DNA from: Mycobacterium alsense
GTDB taxonomy: Bacteria > Actinomycetota > Actinomycetes > Mycobacteriales > Mycobacteriaceae
Direction: 5' to 3'
NCBI RefSeq assembly: GCF_002086635.1
Contig: NZ_MVHD01000025.1
Span: 1 to 64,000 of the forward strand
DNA length: 64,000 bases
Shown: one piece after another, positions 1 through 11,516 of the stretch
Layout of the letters: every line of letters begins with the position of its first letter
Position numbering within the stretch: position 1 is the stretch's first letter
Translations under genes and position numbers: made by a program
Notes under the pieces: generated by a model
Seen by the model: only the letters and a program-made list of their open reading frames with translations
Databases searched by the model: none
What the model was told of the DNA's origin: nothing

Positions 1-1806
1 GCCATGGGTTTCGACGACGACCACATCGGCGACTCCCGGACGCTCGAGTTCGAGGAGAAGTTCCTCTCCGCCACCGGTGGCGCGGGCGTGGACGTGGTGC
101 TGAACTCGCTGGCCGGCGAGTTCACCGACGCGTCGCTGCGGCTGCTGGTGGGCGGCGGGCACTTCATCGAGATGGGCAAGACCGACCCGCGCGACCCTGA
201 CCTGATCGCCGGGCTGCACCCCGGCGTGCGGTATCGGGCGTTCGACCTGACCGAGGCCGGCGCGGAGCGTACCGCGGCCATGCTGGCCGAGGTGCTGCGA
301 CTGTTGCGCGATGGGGCCGTAAAACCCCTGCCGCTCACCACGTTCGACGTGCGCTGCGCCGCGGCGGCTTACCGGTTCGTCAGTTCGGCCCGCCACGTCG
401 GCAAGGTCGTCCTCACGGTCCCCGACGGGCCCGGCGGGTCGCTCAGCGGCCCCGGTGGCGGGCTGGCCGGCGGCAGCGTCGTGATCACCGGCGGCACCGG
501 GATGGCCGGCTCGGCGCTGGCCCACCACCTCGTCGAGCGGTACGGGGTGGCCCACGTGGTGCTGGCCAGCCGCGCCGGCGGGCGGGCCCCGGGCGTCGGC
601 GAGCTCGTCGACCGACTGGAACGGGCCGGGGCCCGGGTGTCGGTGGCGGCCTGCGACGCGGCCGACCGCGACGCCGTCGCGGCGATGCTGGCGCAGCTCC
701 CCGCGGAATACCCGCTGCGCGCGGTCGTCCACGCGGCCGGGGTGCTGGACGACGGGCTGATCTCCTCGCTGACCCCGGACCGGTTGGAGGCGGTGTTGCG
801 GGCCAAGGTCGACGGCGCGTGGAACCTGCACGAGCTGACCCGGGACCGGGATCTGGCGGCGTTCGTGGTGTTTTCGTCGATGGCCGGGATCGTGGGCACG
901 CCCGGCCAGGCCAACTACGCGGCGGCCAACAGCTTCCTCGACGGGCTGATCGCCCACCGCCGCGCCCACGGGCTGGTCGGCTCGTCGCTGGCCTGGGGCC
1001 TGTGGGAGCAGTCCTCGGCGATGACGGCGCACCTGGGCGAGCGGGACAAGGCCCGGATCGGCCGGATCGGCCTGGCGGCCCTGTCCACCGCGCAGGCGCT
1101 GGAGTCGTTCGACACCGCGCTGCTGGTGGACCGCCCGGTGGTAGTCGCCGTCCGGGTGGACCGGGCCGCCCTGTCCGACAACGCGGCCGGGCTGCCCCCG
1201 CTGCTGCGCGAGCTGGCCGGCCGCCCGGCCCGCCGCGTCGTCGCCGACGCCGATGTGACCGCGTCGACGAGCGGGCTCAAGGCCCGCCTGCACGGGCTGA
1301 GCCCCGAGGCGCGCCAGCGCGAGCTGGTCGATCTGGTGCGCGGCAACGCCGCGACCGTGCTCGGTCTGCCCGGCGCCGCGGACGTCGAACCCGGCCGCGC
1401 GTTCCGAGACCTCGGCTTCGACTCGCTGACCGCCGTCGAACTGCGCAACCGCCTCAAAACCGCGACCGGCCTTACCCTTTCGCCGACCCTGATCTTCGAC
1501 TACCCCACGCCGGCCATCCTCGCCGACCACCTCGGCGCCGAACTGACCACCACCACCGACCGGCCCGCGCTGATGGCCCGCTTCGACGACATCGTCCGCG
1601 AGCTGCAGGCGCTGCTCGGCGCGCCCGACTGCAAGCCCGACGACAAGTCGCGGCTCAGCGCGCGAATCCAGGGCCTGCTGGCCACGCTTGCGCCCGCCGA
1701 CCGGGCCGACCCCGACCAGCCTGACGGGCTTGACCAGGACCTGCACGCCGCCGACGAAAGCCAGCTCTTCGCGATCCTCGACGAAGAGCTCGGCCATCAC
1801 GAATGA
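1..1806 (+). CDS. type I polyketide synthase, C-terminal part (ER end-KR-ACP)
   Basis: The reading frame is open from base 1, so this is the 3' part of a larger gene; the ATG at 4 is internal (the same Ala-Met-Gly-Phe context recurs inside the next PKS). Visible domains are the end of an enoyl reductase (residues 1-140), a ketoreductase (about 160-340, GGTGMAG nucleotide-binding loop near 164, catalytic Ser and Tyr in SSMAGIVG and NYAAAN near 293-309) and an acyl carrier protein (about 430-515, FDSL with the phosphopantetheine Ser near 475). The tail has an acidic, docking-like end. By position it matches the end of M. tuberculosis pks7. It would reduce and carry a growing acyl chain in the cytosol, upstream of the next module. 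Confidence 0.9.
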   Translation, partial: AMGFDDDHIGDSRTLEFEEKFLSATGGAGVDVVLNSLAGEFTDASLRLLVGGGHFIEMGKTDPRDPDLIAGLHPGVRYRAFDLTEAGAERTAAMLAEVLRLLRDGAVKPLPLTTFDVRCAAAAYRFVSSARHVGKVVLTVPDGPGGSLSGPGGGLAGGSVVITGGTGMAGSALAHHLVERYGVAHVVLASRAGGRAPGVGELVDRLERAGARVSVAACDAADRDAVAAMLAQLPAEYPLRAVVHAAGVLDDGLISSLTPDRLEAVLRAKVDGAWNLHELTRDRDLAAFVVFSSMAGIVGTPGQANYAAANSFLDGLIAHRRAHGLVGSSLAWGLWEQSSAMTAHLGERDKARIGRIGLAALSTAQALESFDTALLVDRPVVVAVRVDRAALSDNAAGLPPLLRELAGRPARRVVADADVTASTSGLKARLHGLSPEARQRELVDLVRGNAATVLGLPGAADVEPGRAFRDLGFDSLTAVELRNRLKTATGLTLSPTLIFDYPTPAILADHLGAELTTTTDRPALMARFDDIVRELQALLGAPDCKPDDKSRLSARIQGLLATLAPADRADPDQPDGLDQDLHAADESQLFAILDEELGHHE

Positions 1807-1835
1807 CCGAGGAATGACCCAGGAATGACTCACGC

Positions 1836-4800
1836 ATGACGGGACCGAACACCTCCAAGCACGTCGACTACCTCAAGCGCCTGACCGCCGATCTCCGGCG
1901 GACCCGGCGGCGGCTCGCCGAGCTCGAGGGCAAGCTGTCCGAGCCGGTGGCGGTGGTCGGCATGTCCTGCCGTTACGCGGGTGGGGTGGACTCGCCGGAA
2001 TCCTTGTGGCAGATGGTGATCGACGGCCGCGACGCGGTGGGGGACTTTCCCGCCGATCGGGGCTGGGACGTCGACGCGCTGTACGACCCGGATCCCGACG
2101 CGCAGGGCAAGATGTACACGCGCCAGGGCAGCTTCCTGGACAACGCCGGCGACTTCGATGCGGGCTTCTTCGGCGTGGGGCCCAGCGAGGCGCTGGCGAT
2201 GGACCCGCAGCAACGGCTCATGCTCGAGGTGTCCTGGGAAGCGTTGGAGCGGGCCGGGATCGACCCGCAGTCGCTGCGCGGGTCGGCGACGGGGGTGTTC
2301 GCCGGGGTCATCCACGCCGGCTACGGCGGCGAGGTCGAGGGCGAGCTGGAGGGTTACGGCCTCACCGGCTCGACGCTGAGCGTGGCGTCGGGCCGGGTGT
2401 CCTACGTGCTGGGGCTGGAGGGCCCGGCGGTGTCGGTGGACACGGCGTGTTCGTCGTCGTTGGTGGCGATGCACCTGGCGGCGCACGCGTTGCGTTCGGG
2501 GGAGTGCGATCTGGCGCTGGCCGGCGGCGTGACGGTCATGGCCACCGCGGCCGCGTTCGTGGAGTTCAGCCGGCAGCGGGCGCTCGCCCCCGACGGGCGG
2601 TGCAAGGTGTACGCCGGCGCCGCCGACGGCACGTCGTGGTCGGAGGGCGCGGGGGTGCTGGTGCTGGAGCGGCTGGCCGACGCGCGCCGGTTGGGGCATC
2701 CGGTGCTGGCGGTGCTGCGCGGTTCGGCGGTGAACCAGGACGGCGCCTCCAACGGGCTGACCGCCCCGAACGGGCCGTCGCAGCAACGGGTGATCGGCGC
2801 CGCGCTGGCCGACGCCGGGCTGACCGCCGCCGACGTCGACGTCGTCGAGGGGCACGGCACCGGAACGGTGTTGGGCGACCCGATCGAGGCCCAGGCGCTG
2901 CTGGCGACCTACGGGCAGGAGCGGCCGGCGGACCGGCCGCTGTGGCTGGGGTCGATCAAGTCGAACATCGGTCATACCTCGGCCGCGGCCGGGGTGGCCG
3001 GGGTGATCAAGATGGTGCAGGCGATGCGGCACGGGCTGATGCCCAAGACGCTGCACGTAGACGTGCCCACGCCGCACGTGGATTGGTCCGCGGGCGCGGT
3101 GTCGCTGCTGACCGAGGCGCGGCCCTGGCCGGCCGCCGCCGGACCGCGCCGGGCGGGGGTGTCGTCGTTCGGCATCAGCGGGACCAACGCGCACGTGATC
3201 ATTGAAGAGGCCCCAGTAGAGGCCCCAGTAGAGGCCCCAGTGGAGGCCCCAGTCAAGGCCCCCGTAGAGCCCGGCAGCTTGGAAGGCGTTGCGGCCCAAC
3301 GGGATGGCGGCGGGCCCGTGGTGCCGTGGGTGGTGTCGGCCCGCTCGGAGCGCGCGCTGGCCGACCAGGCGGCCCGGCTGCTGGCCCACCTGGGGGCGGA
3401 CGCGGATTTCGGTGCCGCCGACGTCGGGTGGTCGCTGGCGACCACGCGGTCGACCTTCGAGCATCGGGCGGTGCTCGTCGGCGGCGACCGCGAGGCGCTG
3501 CGGGAGGGGTTGGCCGGCCTGGCCTCCGGCGCGGAGGGCGCGGCCGTGGCGGTGGGGATCGCGCGGTCGCCGGGCAAGACCGTGTTCATGTTCCCCGGCC
3601 AGGGCTCGCAAGCGCTGGGGATGGGCGCGGCGCTCTACGAACGCTTCCCGGTGTTCGCCCGCGCCTTCGACGAGGCGGCCGCCGCGGTGGACGGTCACCT
3701 GCGGCTGCCGTTGCGGCAGGTGATGTGGGGCAATGACCCGGAGTTGTTGCAGAGCACCGAGTTTGCCCAGCCGGCGCTGTTCGTCGTCGAGGTGGCGCTG
3801 GCGGCCCTGTGGCGCTCATGGGGCGTGGTGCCCGACGCGGTGCTCGGGCACTCGGTCGGGGAGCTCGCGGCGGCGCACGCGGCCGGGGTGCTGTCGCTGG
3901 CCGACGCGGCGCGGGTGGTGGCGGCGCGGGGGCGGTTGATGGCGGGGCTGCCCGCCGGCGGCGTGATGGTGGCCGTCGCCGCCACCGAGGCCGAGGTCGC
4001 CCCGATGCTGACGGACGCGGTGAGCATCGCGGCGGTCAACGGCCCGAACGCGGTGGTGCTCTCGGGCGAGCGGGACGCCGTGGACGCGGTGGCGGACGGG
4101 CTCGCCCAGCGGGGCCGGCGGGTGCACCGGCTAGCGGTCTCGCACGCGTTCCACTCGGCGCTGATGGACCCGATGATCGACGAGTTCGCCGCGGTGCTGG
4201 CGGGCCTGTCACCGCGAGCGCCGCGGATTGCGTTGCTGTCCAACCTGACCGGGCAACCGGCCGGGCCCGGTTACGGTTCGCCGGCCTACTGGCTCAGCCA
4301 CGTGCGCGAGCCGGTGCGCTTCGCCGACGGCGTGCGGGCGGCCGAGTCGCTGGGTGCCGGGGTGTTCTTGGAGGTCGGGCCCGGGGCCGCCCTGACGGCG
4401 GCGGTGGCCCAATCGTCGGGCGTCGCGGCGGTGCCGAGCATGGCCAAGGACCGGCCCGAGGTCGACGCGGTCCTGGTGGCGGCCGCCAACCTGTTCGCGA
4501 CCGGTGGCGCCATCGACTGGTCGGCGACGTTCGACGGCCTGAGCCCGCGGCGGGTTCCGTTGCCCACCTACGCCTTTCAGCGGCGCCGGTATTGGCTGCC
4601 GGCCGAGCTGGTCGGCTCGAGCGACGCGAGCGCGTCGGGGTTGGCGGGCACCGAGCACGCCCTGCTGGGCGCGGTGGTGGAGCGGCCCGACTCCGGCGGG
4701 GTGGTGTTGACCGGCCGGCTGTCGACGGTCGCGCAGCCGTGGCTGGCCGACCACGCGGTGGCCGGGACGGTGTTGTTCCCCGGTGCCGGGTTCGTCGAGC

Positions 4801-7800
4801 TGGTGCTGCGCGCCGGCGACGAGGTCGGCTGCTCGGCGATCGAGGAGCTGACGCTGTCCGCCCCGCTGCTGCTGCCGGCGACCGGCGGGGTGCGCGTGCA
4901 GGTCGTGGTCGGCACGCCCGCAGAGTCGGGGCACCGGGCGGTTTCGGTGTATTCGGCCGGCCTGCACGGGGATTCGGACTGGGTAATGCACGCCGCGGGA
5001 GAGCTGAGCGCGACCCCGGTGGAGCCGCCCGCCGAGCCGTCGGTGTGGCCTCCGGCCGGAGCGACGGCCGTGGACGTGGGCGGCGGCTACGACCGGCTGG
5101 CCGAACTGGGCTACCAATACGGCCCGGCGTTTCGGGGCCTGCAGGCGATGTGGCGGCGCGGCGAGGAGATCTTCGCCGAGGTCGTCGTGCCGCAGGCCGC
5201 CGGCGCGACGGTCGGCGGGTACGGCATCCACCCGGTGCTGCTCGACGCGGCCCTGCACGCGCTCGGGATGGACGACGAACACGCGCAGGCGGTCTTGCCG
5301 TTCTCCTGGCAGGGTGTGTGCCTGCACGCGGCCGGAGCCGCGCGGGCCAGGGTGCGGCTGGCCCCGGCCGGCGCCGGCGCGGTGTCGGTGGAGCTGGCCG
5401 ACTCCGCGGGGCTGCCCGTGCTCTCGGTGCGCGAGCTGGCCCTTCGGCCGGTGTCGGCCGGGCAGCTGACGGCGGGGGCGGCCCGGCCCGGCGGCGGGGG
5501 CCTCTTCGAGCTCACGTGGTCACGAGTGGCGCCCGCGTCGGCGTCGCCCGACGCCGCCGGCGACGGAACGGTGGTGTGGGAGACGGGCTCCCGGGACGGC
5601 GCGGGTCCGCCGGCGTCGGTGTACGCGGCCACGCACGAGGCGCTGGGCGTGCTGCAGTCCCGGCTGGCCACCGACGCCGCGGGGGTGCTGGTCGTGCTGA
5701 CCCACGGGGCGGTCGGGCTCACCGACGACCAGGTCACCGACCCGGCCGCCGCGGCGGTATGGGGGCTGGTGCGTTCGGCGCAGGCCGAGCACCCCGGCCG
5801 GGTGGTTTTGGTGGACTCGGACGGATCGATCGACGTGAACGCCGTGATCGGCTGCGGCGAACCGCAATTGGTGGTGCGCGCCGGCGAGGCGTACGCGCCG
5901 CGTTTGAGATCCGCAGCCGCCGGCCCCCTCTTGGCGTTGCCCCCGGAAGGATGGCGGCTGGCCGCGGGCGACGCGGGCACGCTCGAGGACCTCGTCGCGC
6001 GGCCCTGCCCGCGGGTCGACCTGTCCGCGGGGCAGGTGCGGGTGGCGATCGCCGCGGCCGGGGTGAACTTCCGGGACGTGTTGGTCGCGTTGGGCATGTA
6101 CCCCGGCGCCGCCGAGTTGGGCGCCGAGGGCGCCGGGGTGGTCGTCGAGGTCGGGCCCGGCGTGACCGGATTGTCCGTCGGCGACGCGGTGACGGGCATC
6201 GTGGGCCTGACGGGTTCCGAGGCGGTCGTCGACCAGCGGCTGGTGGCGCGCGTGCCGGCGGGGTGGTCGCTGGTGCAGGCCGCGGGGGTGCCGGTGGTGT
6301 TCTTGACGGCGCTGTACGGCTTGTCGGATCTGGCGGGGCTGCGCGCGGGGGAGCGGGTGCTGGTGCACGCGGCCGCGGGCGGAGTGGGGATGGCCGCGGT
6401 GCAGCTGGCGCGGCACTGGGGTGCGGAGGTTTTCGCCACGGCCAGCCGCGGCAAGTGGGACACGTTGCGCGCCATGGGTTTCGACGACGACCACATCGGC
6501 GACTCCCGGACGCTCGAGTTCGAGGAGAAGTTCCTCTCCGCCACCGGCGGGGCCGGTGTGGACGTGGTGCTCAATTCGCTGGCCGGCGAGTTCACCGACG
6601 CGTCGCTGCGGCTGCTGGTGGGTGGCGGCCGGTTCATCGAGATGGGCAAGACCGACCCGCGCGACCCGGAGCTGATCGCCGGGCTGCACCCCGGCGTGCG
6701 GTATCGGGCGTTCGATCTGATGGAGGCCGGGCCCGACCGCATCGCGGAGATGCTGGGCGACTTGATGAGCCTGTTCGCGGCCGGCGCGCTGACGCCGTTG
6801 CCGGTCAAGGCCTTCGACATCCGCCACGCCCCGGAGGCCTACCGCTTCGTCAGCCACGCCCGCCACATCGGGAAGGTGGTGCTCACCCTGCCCGATGGAC
6901 CCGCCGGACTCGCCGGCGGGACGGCGCTGATCACCGGTGGGACCGGCATGGCCGGTGCGGCCCTGGCCCGCCACCTCGTCGAACGTCACCGGGTGCCGCA
7001 CGTGATCCTGGCCAGCCGCGGCGGCGAGCGGACCGACGGCGCAACTGAACTCGCGGCCGAGCTGACCGAGGCCGGCGCATCGGTGTCGGTGGTCGCCTGC
7101 GACGTCGCCGACCGGGACGCGGTGGCGGCGTTGCTGGCGCGGGTGCCGGCGGCCCACCCGCTGCGCGGGGTGTTCCACGCCGCGGGCGTGCTCGACGACG
7201 GGCTGATCGCCTCGCTCACCCCGGATCGGGTGGACGCGGTGTTGCGGGCCAAGGTCGACGGCGCCTGGAACCTGCATGAGCTCACCGCGGACCTGAACCT
7301 GTCCGCGTTCGTGATGTTTTCGTCGATGGCGGGCATCGTGGGCGCCCCCGGGCAGGCAAACTACGCGGCGGCCAACAGCTTCCTGGACGCGCTGGCCGCC
7401 TACCGCCGCGCCCGCGGACTGGCCGCGACGTCGGTGGCCTGGGGCCTGTGGGAACAGGCCAGCGCCATGACGCGGCACCTCGGCGACGCGGACCGGGCCC
7501 GCATGAGCCGGGTCGGGCTGGCGCCCCTGTCCGGCCCACAGGCGTTGGCGCTCTTCGATGACGCGCTGCTGGCCGATCGCTCCGTGCTGGTGGCAACCCG
7601 GCTGGACACGGCGGCGCTGGGACGTGCCGGTGCCGCGCTGCCGCCGTTGCTGCGTGGGCTGGCGACCCGCCCGGCCCGGCGGGTCATCGCCGACGCCGGC
7701 GCCGCGTCGGCCTCGGCGTCGGGCCTGCGCGCCCGCCTGCACGGGCTCACCGCGGAGCAGCGGCACCGCGAACTCGTCGACCTGGTCTGCACCGACGCCG

Positions 7801-8270
7801 CCACCGTGCTCGGGCACGCCACCGCGGACGTCGACGCCGAACGCGACTTCGCAGACCTCGGGTTTGATTCGCTGACCGCCGTCGAACTGCGCAACCGCCT
7901 GAAAACCGCGACGGGGCTGACCCTTTCGCCCACGCTGATCTTCGACCATCCCACGCCATCGGCGCTGGCGGGGCACCTCGATAGCCAGCTGGCCGTCACC
8001 ACCACCACCGATGCCGCACCCGACCGGATGGCACGCTTCAACGACGTCGCGCGCGAACTGCAGACGCTGATCGACCGGCCGGACTGGAGCCCCGAGGACA
8101 AGGCGCAACTGAGCGGGCGCATCCACACCCTGCTCGCCGCCCTGAGCGACCCGCCCCCCGACGAGACACACGACGACTTCCACGACGACTTCGACGACTT
8201 CCACGACGACATCGAAACCGCCACCGAGGCCGAGCTTTTCGCCATCCTCGACGAGGAAGTCGGACCGTAG
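1836..8270 (+). CDS. fully reducing modular type I polyketide synthase, KS-AT-DH-ER-KR-ACP
   Basis: A 2144-aa protein forming one complete reducing module. It begins with an N-terminal docking-type helix (residues 5-32), then KS (34-455, active Cys about 205 in TACSSS), AT (580-880, GHSVGE near 670), DH (945-1225, HxxxGxxxxP near 973), ER (1390-1690, NADPH loop near 1510), KR (1695-1880) and ACP (1960-2040, FDSL). The AT has HAFH rather than YASH, which points to malonyl-CoA. It extends an acyl chain by two carbons and reduces it fully. The start is ATG 1836 behind AGGA; 29 bp separate it from the previous stop. It occupies the place of M. tuberculosis pks8 plus pks17, which are separate genes there; here the module is one intact frame. 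The C-terminus carries an Asp/Phe/His-rich run (8161-8215). Confidence 0.93.
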   Translation: MTGPNTSKHVDYLKRLTADLRRTRRRLAELEGKLSEPVAVVGMSCRYAGGVDSPESLWQMVIDGRDAVGDFPADRGWDVDALYDPDPDAQGKMYTRQGSFLDNAGDFDAGFFGVGPSEALAMDPQQRLMLEVSWEALERAGIDPQSLRGSATGVFAGVIHAGYGGEVEGELEGYGLTGSTLSVASGRVSYVLGLEGPAVSVDTACSSSLVAMHLAAHALRSGECDLALAGGVTVMATAAAFVEFSRQRALAPDGRCKVYAGAADGTSWSEGAGVLVLERLADARRLGHPVLAVLRGSAVNQDGASNGLTAPNGPSQQRVIGAALADAGLTAADVDVVEGHGTGTVLGDPIEAQALLATYGQERPADRPLWLGSIKSNIGHTSAAAGVAGVIKMVQAMRHGLMPKTLHVDVPTPHVDWSAGAVSLLTEARPWPAAAGPRRAGVSSFGISGTNAHVIIEEAPVEAPVEAPVEAPVKAPVEPGSLEGVAAQRDGGGPVVPWVVSARSERALADQAARLLAHLGADADFGAADVGWSLATTRSTFEHRAVLVGGDREALREGLAGLASGAEGAAVAVGIARSPGKTVFMFPGQGSQALGMGAALYERFPVFARAFDEAAAAVDGHLRLPLRQVMWGNDPELLQSTEFAQPALFVVEVALAALWRSWGVVPDAVLGHSVGELAAAHAAGVLSLADAARVVAARGRLMAGLPAGGVMVAVAATEAEVAPMLTDAVSIAAVNGPNAVVLSGERDAVDAVADGLAQRGRRVHRLAVSHAFHSALMDPMIDEFAAVLAGLSPRAPRIALLSNLTGQPAGPGYGSPAYWLSHVREPVRFADGVRAAESLGAGVFLEVGPGAALTAAVAQSSGVAAVPSMAKDRPEVDAVLVAAANLFATGGAIDWSATFDGLSPRRVPLPTYAFQRRRYWLPAELVGSSDASASGLAGTEHALLGAVVERPDSGGVVLTGRLSTVAQPWLADHAVAGTVLFPGAGFVELVLRAGDEVGCSAIEELTLSAPLLLPATGGVRVQVVVGTPAESGHRAVSVYSAGLHGDSDWVMHAAGELSATPVEPPAEPSVWPPAGATAVDVGGGYDRLAELGYQYGPAFRGLQAMWRRGEEIFAEVVVPQAAGATVGGYGIHPVLLDAALHALGMDDEHAQAVLPFSWQGVCLHAAGAARARVRLAPAGAGAVSVELADSAGLPVLSVRELALRPVSAGQLTAGAARPGGGGLFELTWSRVAPASASPDAAGDGTVVWETGSRDGAGPPASVYAATHEALGVLQSRLATDAAGVLVVLTHGAVGLTDDQVTDPAAAAVWGLVRSAQAEHPGRVVLVDSDGSIDVNAVIGCGEPQLVVRAGEAYAPRLRSAAAGPLLALPPEGWRLAAGDAGTLEDLVARPCPRVDLSAGQVRVAIAAAGVNFRDVLVALGMYPGAAELGAEGAGVVVEVGPGVTGLSVGDAVTGIVGLTGSEAVVDQRLVARVPAGWSLVQAAGVPVVFLTALYGLSDLAGLRAGERVLVHAAAGGVGMAAVQLARHWGAEVFATASRGKWDTLRAMGFDDDHIGDSRTLEFEEKFLSATGGAGVDVVLNSLAGEFTDASLRLLVGGGRFIEMGKTDPRDPELIAGLHPGVRYRAFDLMEAGPDRIAEMLGDLMSLFAAGALTPLPVKAFDIRHAPEAYRFVSHARHIGKVVLTLPDGPAGLAGGTALITGGTGMAGAALARHLVERHRVPHVILASRGGERTDGATELAAELTEAGASVSVVACDVADRDAVAALLARVPAAHPLRGVFHAAGVLDDGLIASLTPDRVDAVLRAKVDGAWNLHELTADLNLSAFVMFSSMAGIVGAPGQANYAAANSFLDALAAYRRARGLAATSVAWGLWEQASAMTRHLGDADRARMSRVGLAPLSGPQALALFDDALLADRSVLVATRLDTAALGRAGAALPPLLRGLATRPARRVIADAGAASASASGLRARLHGLTAEQRHRELVDLVCTDAATVLGHATADVDAERDFADLGFDSLTAVELRNRLKTATGLTLSPTLIFDHPTPSALAGHLDSQLAVTTTTDAAPDRMARFNDVARELQTLIDRPDWSPEDKAQLSGRIHTLLAALSDPPPDETHDDFHDDFDDFHDDIETATEAELFAILDEEVGP
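3207..3266 (+). repeat. 12-bp in-frame tandem repeat in the KS-AT linker
   Basis: Five consecutive 12-bp units of GAGGCCCCAGTA or close variants encode repeated Glu-Ala-Pro-Val. They sit in the linker between the ketosynthase and acyltransferase domains, where length change would be tolerated. The first two units are identical, the third and fourth differ at the last base and the fifth is degenerate. Confidence 0.9.
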
Positions 8271-8273
8271 CCC

Positions 8274-11200
8274 GTGCCACCGACGGACATAGCGGTCATC
8301 GGGCTGGCGTGCCGATTCCCCGGCGCCGCCGACCCCTCCGAATTCTGGCGGCTGCTTCGCGACGGGCTCGAGGCCGCGCAACTGCCAGGCGAAGTCGCCG
8401 AATTCGACGCGGACTTCTTCAACGTCTCGCCGCGCGAGGCCGCCGCGATGGACCCGCGGCAGCGGCTGGCCCTGGAACTCGCGTGGGAGGTGCTGGAAGA
8501 CGCGTACGTCGTGCCGCAAACCCTGCGCGGCGAACGGGTCGGCGTCTACCTGGGGGCGATGACCGACGACTACGCGATGCTGACGCTCTCCTCGGCCGAT
8601 GGCGAAGACCTCGATCACCACTCGTTCGCCGGTGTCAGCCGCGCGCTGATCGCGAACCGGATCTCCTATGTCCTCGGGCTGCACGGCCCGAGCCTGACCG
8701 TCGACTCCGGCCAGTCGTCCTCGCTGGTAGCCGTCCACCTCGCCTGCGAGAGCCTGCGCTCCGGTGAGTCGAGGCTGGCCATCGCCGGCGGCGTCCACCT
8801 CAACCTGGCGAGTGAAACCGCTGGGCTGGAGCGGGAATTCGGCGCCGTGTCCGCCTCCGGGCACACGTACGCCTTCGACGCCCGCGCCGACGGGTACGTG
8901 CGCAGCGAGGGCGGCGGCCTGGTGCTGCTGAAAACCTTGCACGCCGCCCTCGACGACAAAGACCCCATCCGCGCCGTCATCCGCGGCAGCGCGGTCGGCA
9001 ACGCGGGGCACACCGCGGGCGGGCAGACCGTCCCCTCCGTCCCGGCGCAGGCCGACGTCATCCGCCGCGCCCTCGAGACGGCAGGGCTCGACGCCGGCGG
9101 GGTGCACTATGTCGAGGCCCACGGCACCGGCACCACGGCGGGCGACCCGGTGGAGGCCGCGGCGCTGGGCGAGGTGTTCGCCGGGCGCCGGGACCCGATC
9201 GGCCTGGGGTCGGTCAAGAGCAACATCGGTCACACCGGGAGCGCCGCCGGCATCGCGGGCCTCCTCAAGACCGTGCTGGCGCTCGAAAACCACGCCATCC
9301 CACCGAGCCTCAACTTCGCCACGCCCTCGGCCGATCTGGACGCCCTCGGGCTGCGCGTCAACACCGCGCTGACGCCCTGGCCGGCGGGCGACGGGCCGCG
9401 GCGGGCGGGGGTGTCGTCGTTCGGAATGGGCGGCACCAACGCCCACGTCGTCCTCGAGCAGGCCCCCGAAGCGCCGAAAGGCCCCGCCGCCGAACGCGAT
9501 GTCGCGCCGACGGCGTGGGTGCTGTCGGGCCGCTCGGAGCGGGCGACGGCCAACCAGGCCGCGCGGCTGCGCACGCACCCGACCGCCAATACCCTGCCGG
9601 TCGCCGACGTGGCGTGGTCGCTGGCCACGACGCGGGCGGTGTTCGAGCACCGGGCCGTGGTGACGGGCGCCGACCGCGAGGCCCTGATCGACGGGCTGGA
9701 GGGCGTGGCCCGCGGCGAGCCGCGTGCCAACGCGGTGACCGGACGGGCGGGCACGCAGCCCAAGACCGCGTTCGTGTTTCCCGGACAGGGGGCGCAGTGG
9801 CTGGGGATGGGGTCCGAGCTGTGCGCCCGATTCCCCGTGTTTGCAACGGCTTTCGACGAGGCCGCCGACGCACTGGACGGCGGGCTGCGGCTGCCGCTGA
9901 AGGACGTGCTGCGGGGGAGTGACGCAAACCTTTTGGGCAACACCGAATTTGCCCAGCCGGCGCTGTTCGCCGTCGAGGTGGCGCTCGCGGCGCTGCTGCG
10001 GCACTGGGGCGTGGTCCCCGATGTCGTACTGGGCCATTCGGTCGGCGAGATCGCCGCGGCCCACGTGGCGGGGGTGCTGTCGCTGGCCGACGCGGCCACG
10101 ATCGTCGCGGCGCGGGGGCGGCTGATGGCCGCGCTGCCCGCCGGCGGCGTGATGGTCGCCGTGGCGGCCGGGGAGGCCGAGGTCGCCCCCGTGCTGACCG
10201 ACGGCGTGACCGTCGCGGCTGTCAACGGTCCGGGCGCGGTGGTGCTCTCGGGCGCGGAGGCTCCCGTCACCGCCGCCGCCCGGACCCTGGCCGCCCGCGG
10301 CAAAAAGGTGCGCCCGCTGACGGTCTCGCACGCGTTTCACTCACCGCTCATGGAACCCATGATCGACGACTTCGGGGCGGTGGTCGCGGGCGTGGCACCG
10401 CAGCGGGCACGAATTGCGTTGGTGTCCAACGTTTCCGGTCAGCCAGCCGGGCCCGGGTACGGAACCGCGGACTACTGGGTCGGGCACGTGCGCCGACCGG
10501 TGCGCTTCGCCGACGGGGTGCGCACCGCCGAGTCGTTGGGCGCGGAGGTGTTCGTGGAAGTCGGGCCGGGCGGTGGCCTGGTCGCCGCGGTGGAGCAGTC
10601 ACTGGCGACCGACCGGCCCGCGGCGGTGGTGACGCTGGCCAGGAACCGGCCCGAATTCGAATCGCTGCTCGCCGCGGCCGGCCGGCTCTTCGTCACCGGC
10701 GTGCCCGTCGATTGGCGCGCCGCGCTGCGGCCCGGCCGCCGGGTCCCCTTGCCCACGTACGGCTTTGCCCGGCAACGGTTTTGGTTAGGCTCCCTCCCGG
10801 ACCGGCCGTCCGCACCCAGGAGCGGGCTGGCCGAGCGCCTGCACCGACTGCCGGCCCCCGAGCGGCGTCGCGAGCTGGTCGAGCTGGTGCGCGCGCACGC
10901 GGCCGCCGTGCTGAGACATTCCGGCGCCCATGCCGTCGACGCCGAACGCGCCTTCGACGAACTCGGATTCGACTCGCTCACCGGCGTCGAGCTCCGTAAC
11001 CGACTGCGGGCCGACACCGGGCTACCGCTGCCGCGCACCCTCGTGTTCGACTATCCCAACCCGGCGGCGCTCGCCGAACATTTGGCCCGACAGCTGCTGC
11101 GCGGGGACCAACCGGAGTCCGACGAAGAACGGATCTGGTCGGTCCTGCGCAAGATTCCGATTCGGGAACTCCGAAGAACCGGATTGCTCGACAAACTGTT

Positions 11201-11336
11201 GCTGTTGGCCGGCGAACCGGAAAAGCCGTTTGCCGTCCCGTCGCTCAGCGACGACGCCATCGACTCCCTGAGCCCCGACGCCCTGGTTGCGCTGGCCTTC
11301 GACACCGAAGACCCGGCCGACGGCGCGCAACGGTGA
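8274..11336 (+). CDS. pks9: type I PKS loading-type module, KSQ-AT-ACP (Pks9-like)
   Basis: A 1020-aa protein with KS (4-400), AT (500-810, GHSVGE near 585) and ACP (880-950, FDSL near 900), without reductive domains. At the KS active site the usual Cys is Gln (residue 147, codon 8712-8714, motif VDSGQSSSLV), while the HGTGT and NIGHT histidines remain. This is the signature of KSQ domains, which decarboxylate malonyl-ACP to make a starter unit in actinobacterial loading modules. The AT has HAFH, favouring malonyl-CoA and thus an acetyl starter. The GTG start lies 3 bp after the preceding stop, so it is probably cotranscribed. Length and position match M. tuberculosis Pks9 (about 1017 aa). 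The C-terminal 100 residues, past the ACP, look like a docking tail. Confidence 0.9.
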   Translation: MPPTDIAVIGLACRFPGAADPSEFWRLLRDGLEAAQLPGEVAEFDADFFNVSPREAAAMDPRQRLALELAWEVLEDAYVVPQTLRGERVGVYLGAMTDDYAMLTLSSADGEDLDHHSFAGVSRALIANRISYVLGLHGPSLTVDSGQSSSLVAVHLACESLRSGESRLAIAGGVHLNLASETAGLEREFGAVSASGHTYAFDARADGYVRSEGGGLVLLKTLHAALDDKDPIRAVIRGSAVGNAGHTAGGQTVPSVPAQADVIRRALETAGLDAGGVHYVEAHGTGTTAGDPVEAAALGEVFAGRRDPIGLGSVKSNIGHTGSAAGIAGLLKTVLALENHAIPPSLNFATPSADLDALGLRVNTALTPWPAGDGPRRAGVSSFGMGGTNAHVVLEQAPEAPKGPAAERDVAPTAWVLSGRSERATANQAARLRTHPTANTLPVADVAWSLATTRAVFEHRAVVTGADREALIDGLEGVARGEPRANAVTGRAGTQPKTAFVFPGQGAQWLGMGSELCARFPVFATAFDEAADALDGGLRLPLKDVLRGSDANLLGNTEFAQPALFAVEVALAALLRHWGVVPDVVLGHSVGEIAAAHVAGVLSLADAATIVAARGRLMAALPAGGVMVAVAAGEAEVAPVLTDGVTVAAVNGPGAVVLSGAEAPVTAAARTLAARGKKVRPLTVSHAFHSPLMEPMIDDFGAVVAGVAPQRARIALVSNVSGQPAGPGYGTADYWVGHVRRPVRFADGVRTAESLGAEVFVEVGPGGGLVAAVEQSLATDRPAAVVTLARNRPEFESLLAAAGRLFVTGVPVDWRAALRPGRRVPLPTYGFARQRFWLGSLPDRPSAPRSGLAERLHRLPAPERRRELVELVRAHAAAVLRHSGAHAVDAERAFDELGFDSLTGVELRNRLRADTGLPLPRTLVFDYPNPAALAEHLARQLLRGDQPESDEERIWSVLRKIPIRELRRTGLLDKLLLLAGEPEKPFAVPSLSDDAIDSLSPDALVALAFDTEDPADGAQR

Positions 11337-11516
11337 AACACGTGTTCACAAAACTGATTACGCGACGCGCTTAAACGCTTATTTGACAGACGTTGAATAT
11401 CAACCATTTTGCGATACCGCAACAAAACTTTTAAACTTCCGACGTTAACTGTGGGGCTTCGGCGGCGCGCGAGAGCAATCGTTTTCCTCGGGTCGCGTCC
11501 TTGAAAAGGCAGGGGC
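11337..11516 (+). promoter_or_regulatory. AT-rich leader and possible promoter of pks11
   Basis: This 180-bp gap has noticeably lower G+C than its surroundings and precedes pks11. A TTGACA hexamer lies at 11383-11388, with a weak -10-like ATTTTG 17 bp further on. It suggests that pks11 can be transcribed separately from the type I PKS genes. The -10 is poor, so the call is tentative. Confidence 0.35.

Noticed and set aside
3809..7048. Long plus-strand frame inside the PKS gene
   Set aside because: It is out of frame with the PKS domains and consists mostly of Arg/Gly/Ala runs.
8274..9500. KS without the active-site Cys as a sign of a pseudogene
   Set aside because: The remaining KS residues, AT and ACP are intact and Gln is the known KSQ substitution, so function is more likely than decay.
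5520..10340. Very long minus-strand open frame (over 1600 codons)
   Set aside because: It is antisense to two PKS genes with intact domains, has Arg/Gly/His-rich low-information sequence and no recognised motif. Such frames are expected in DNA of this G+C.
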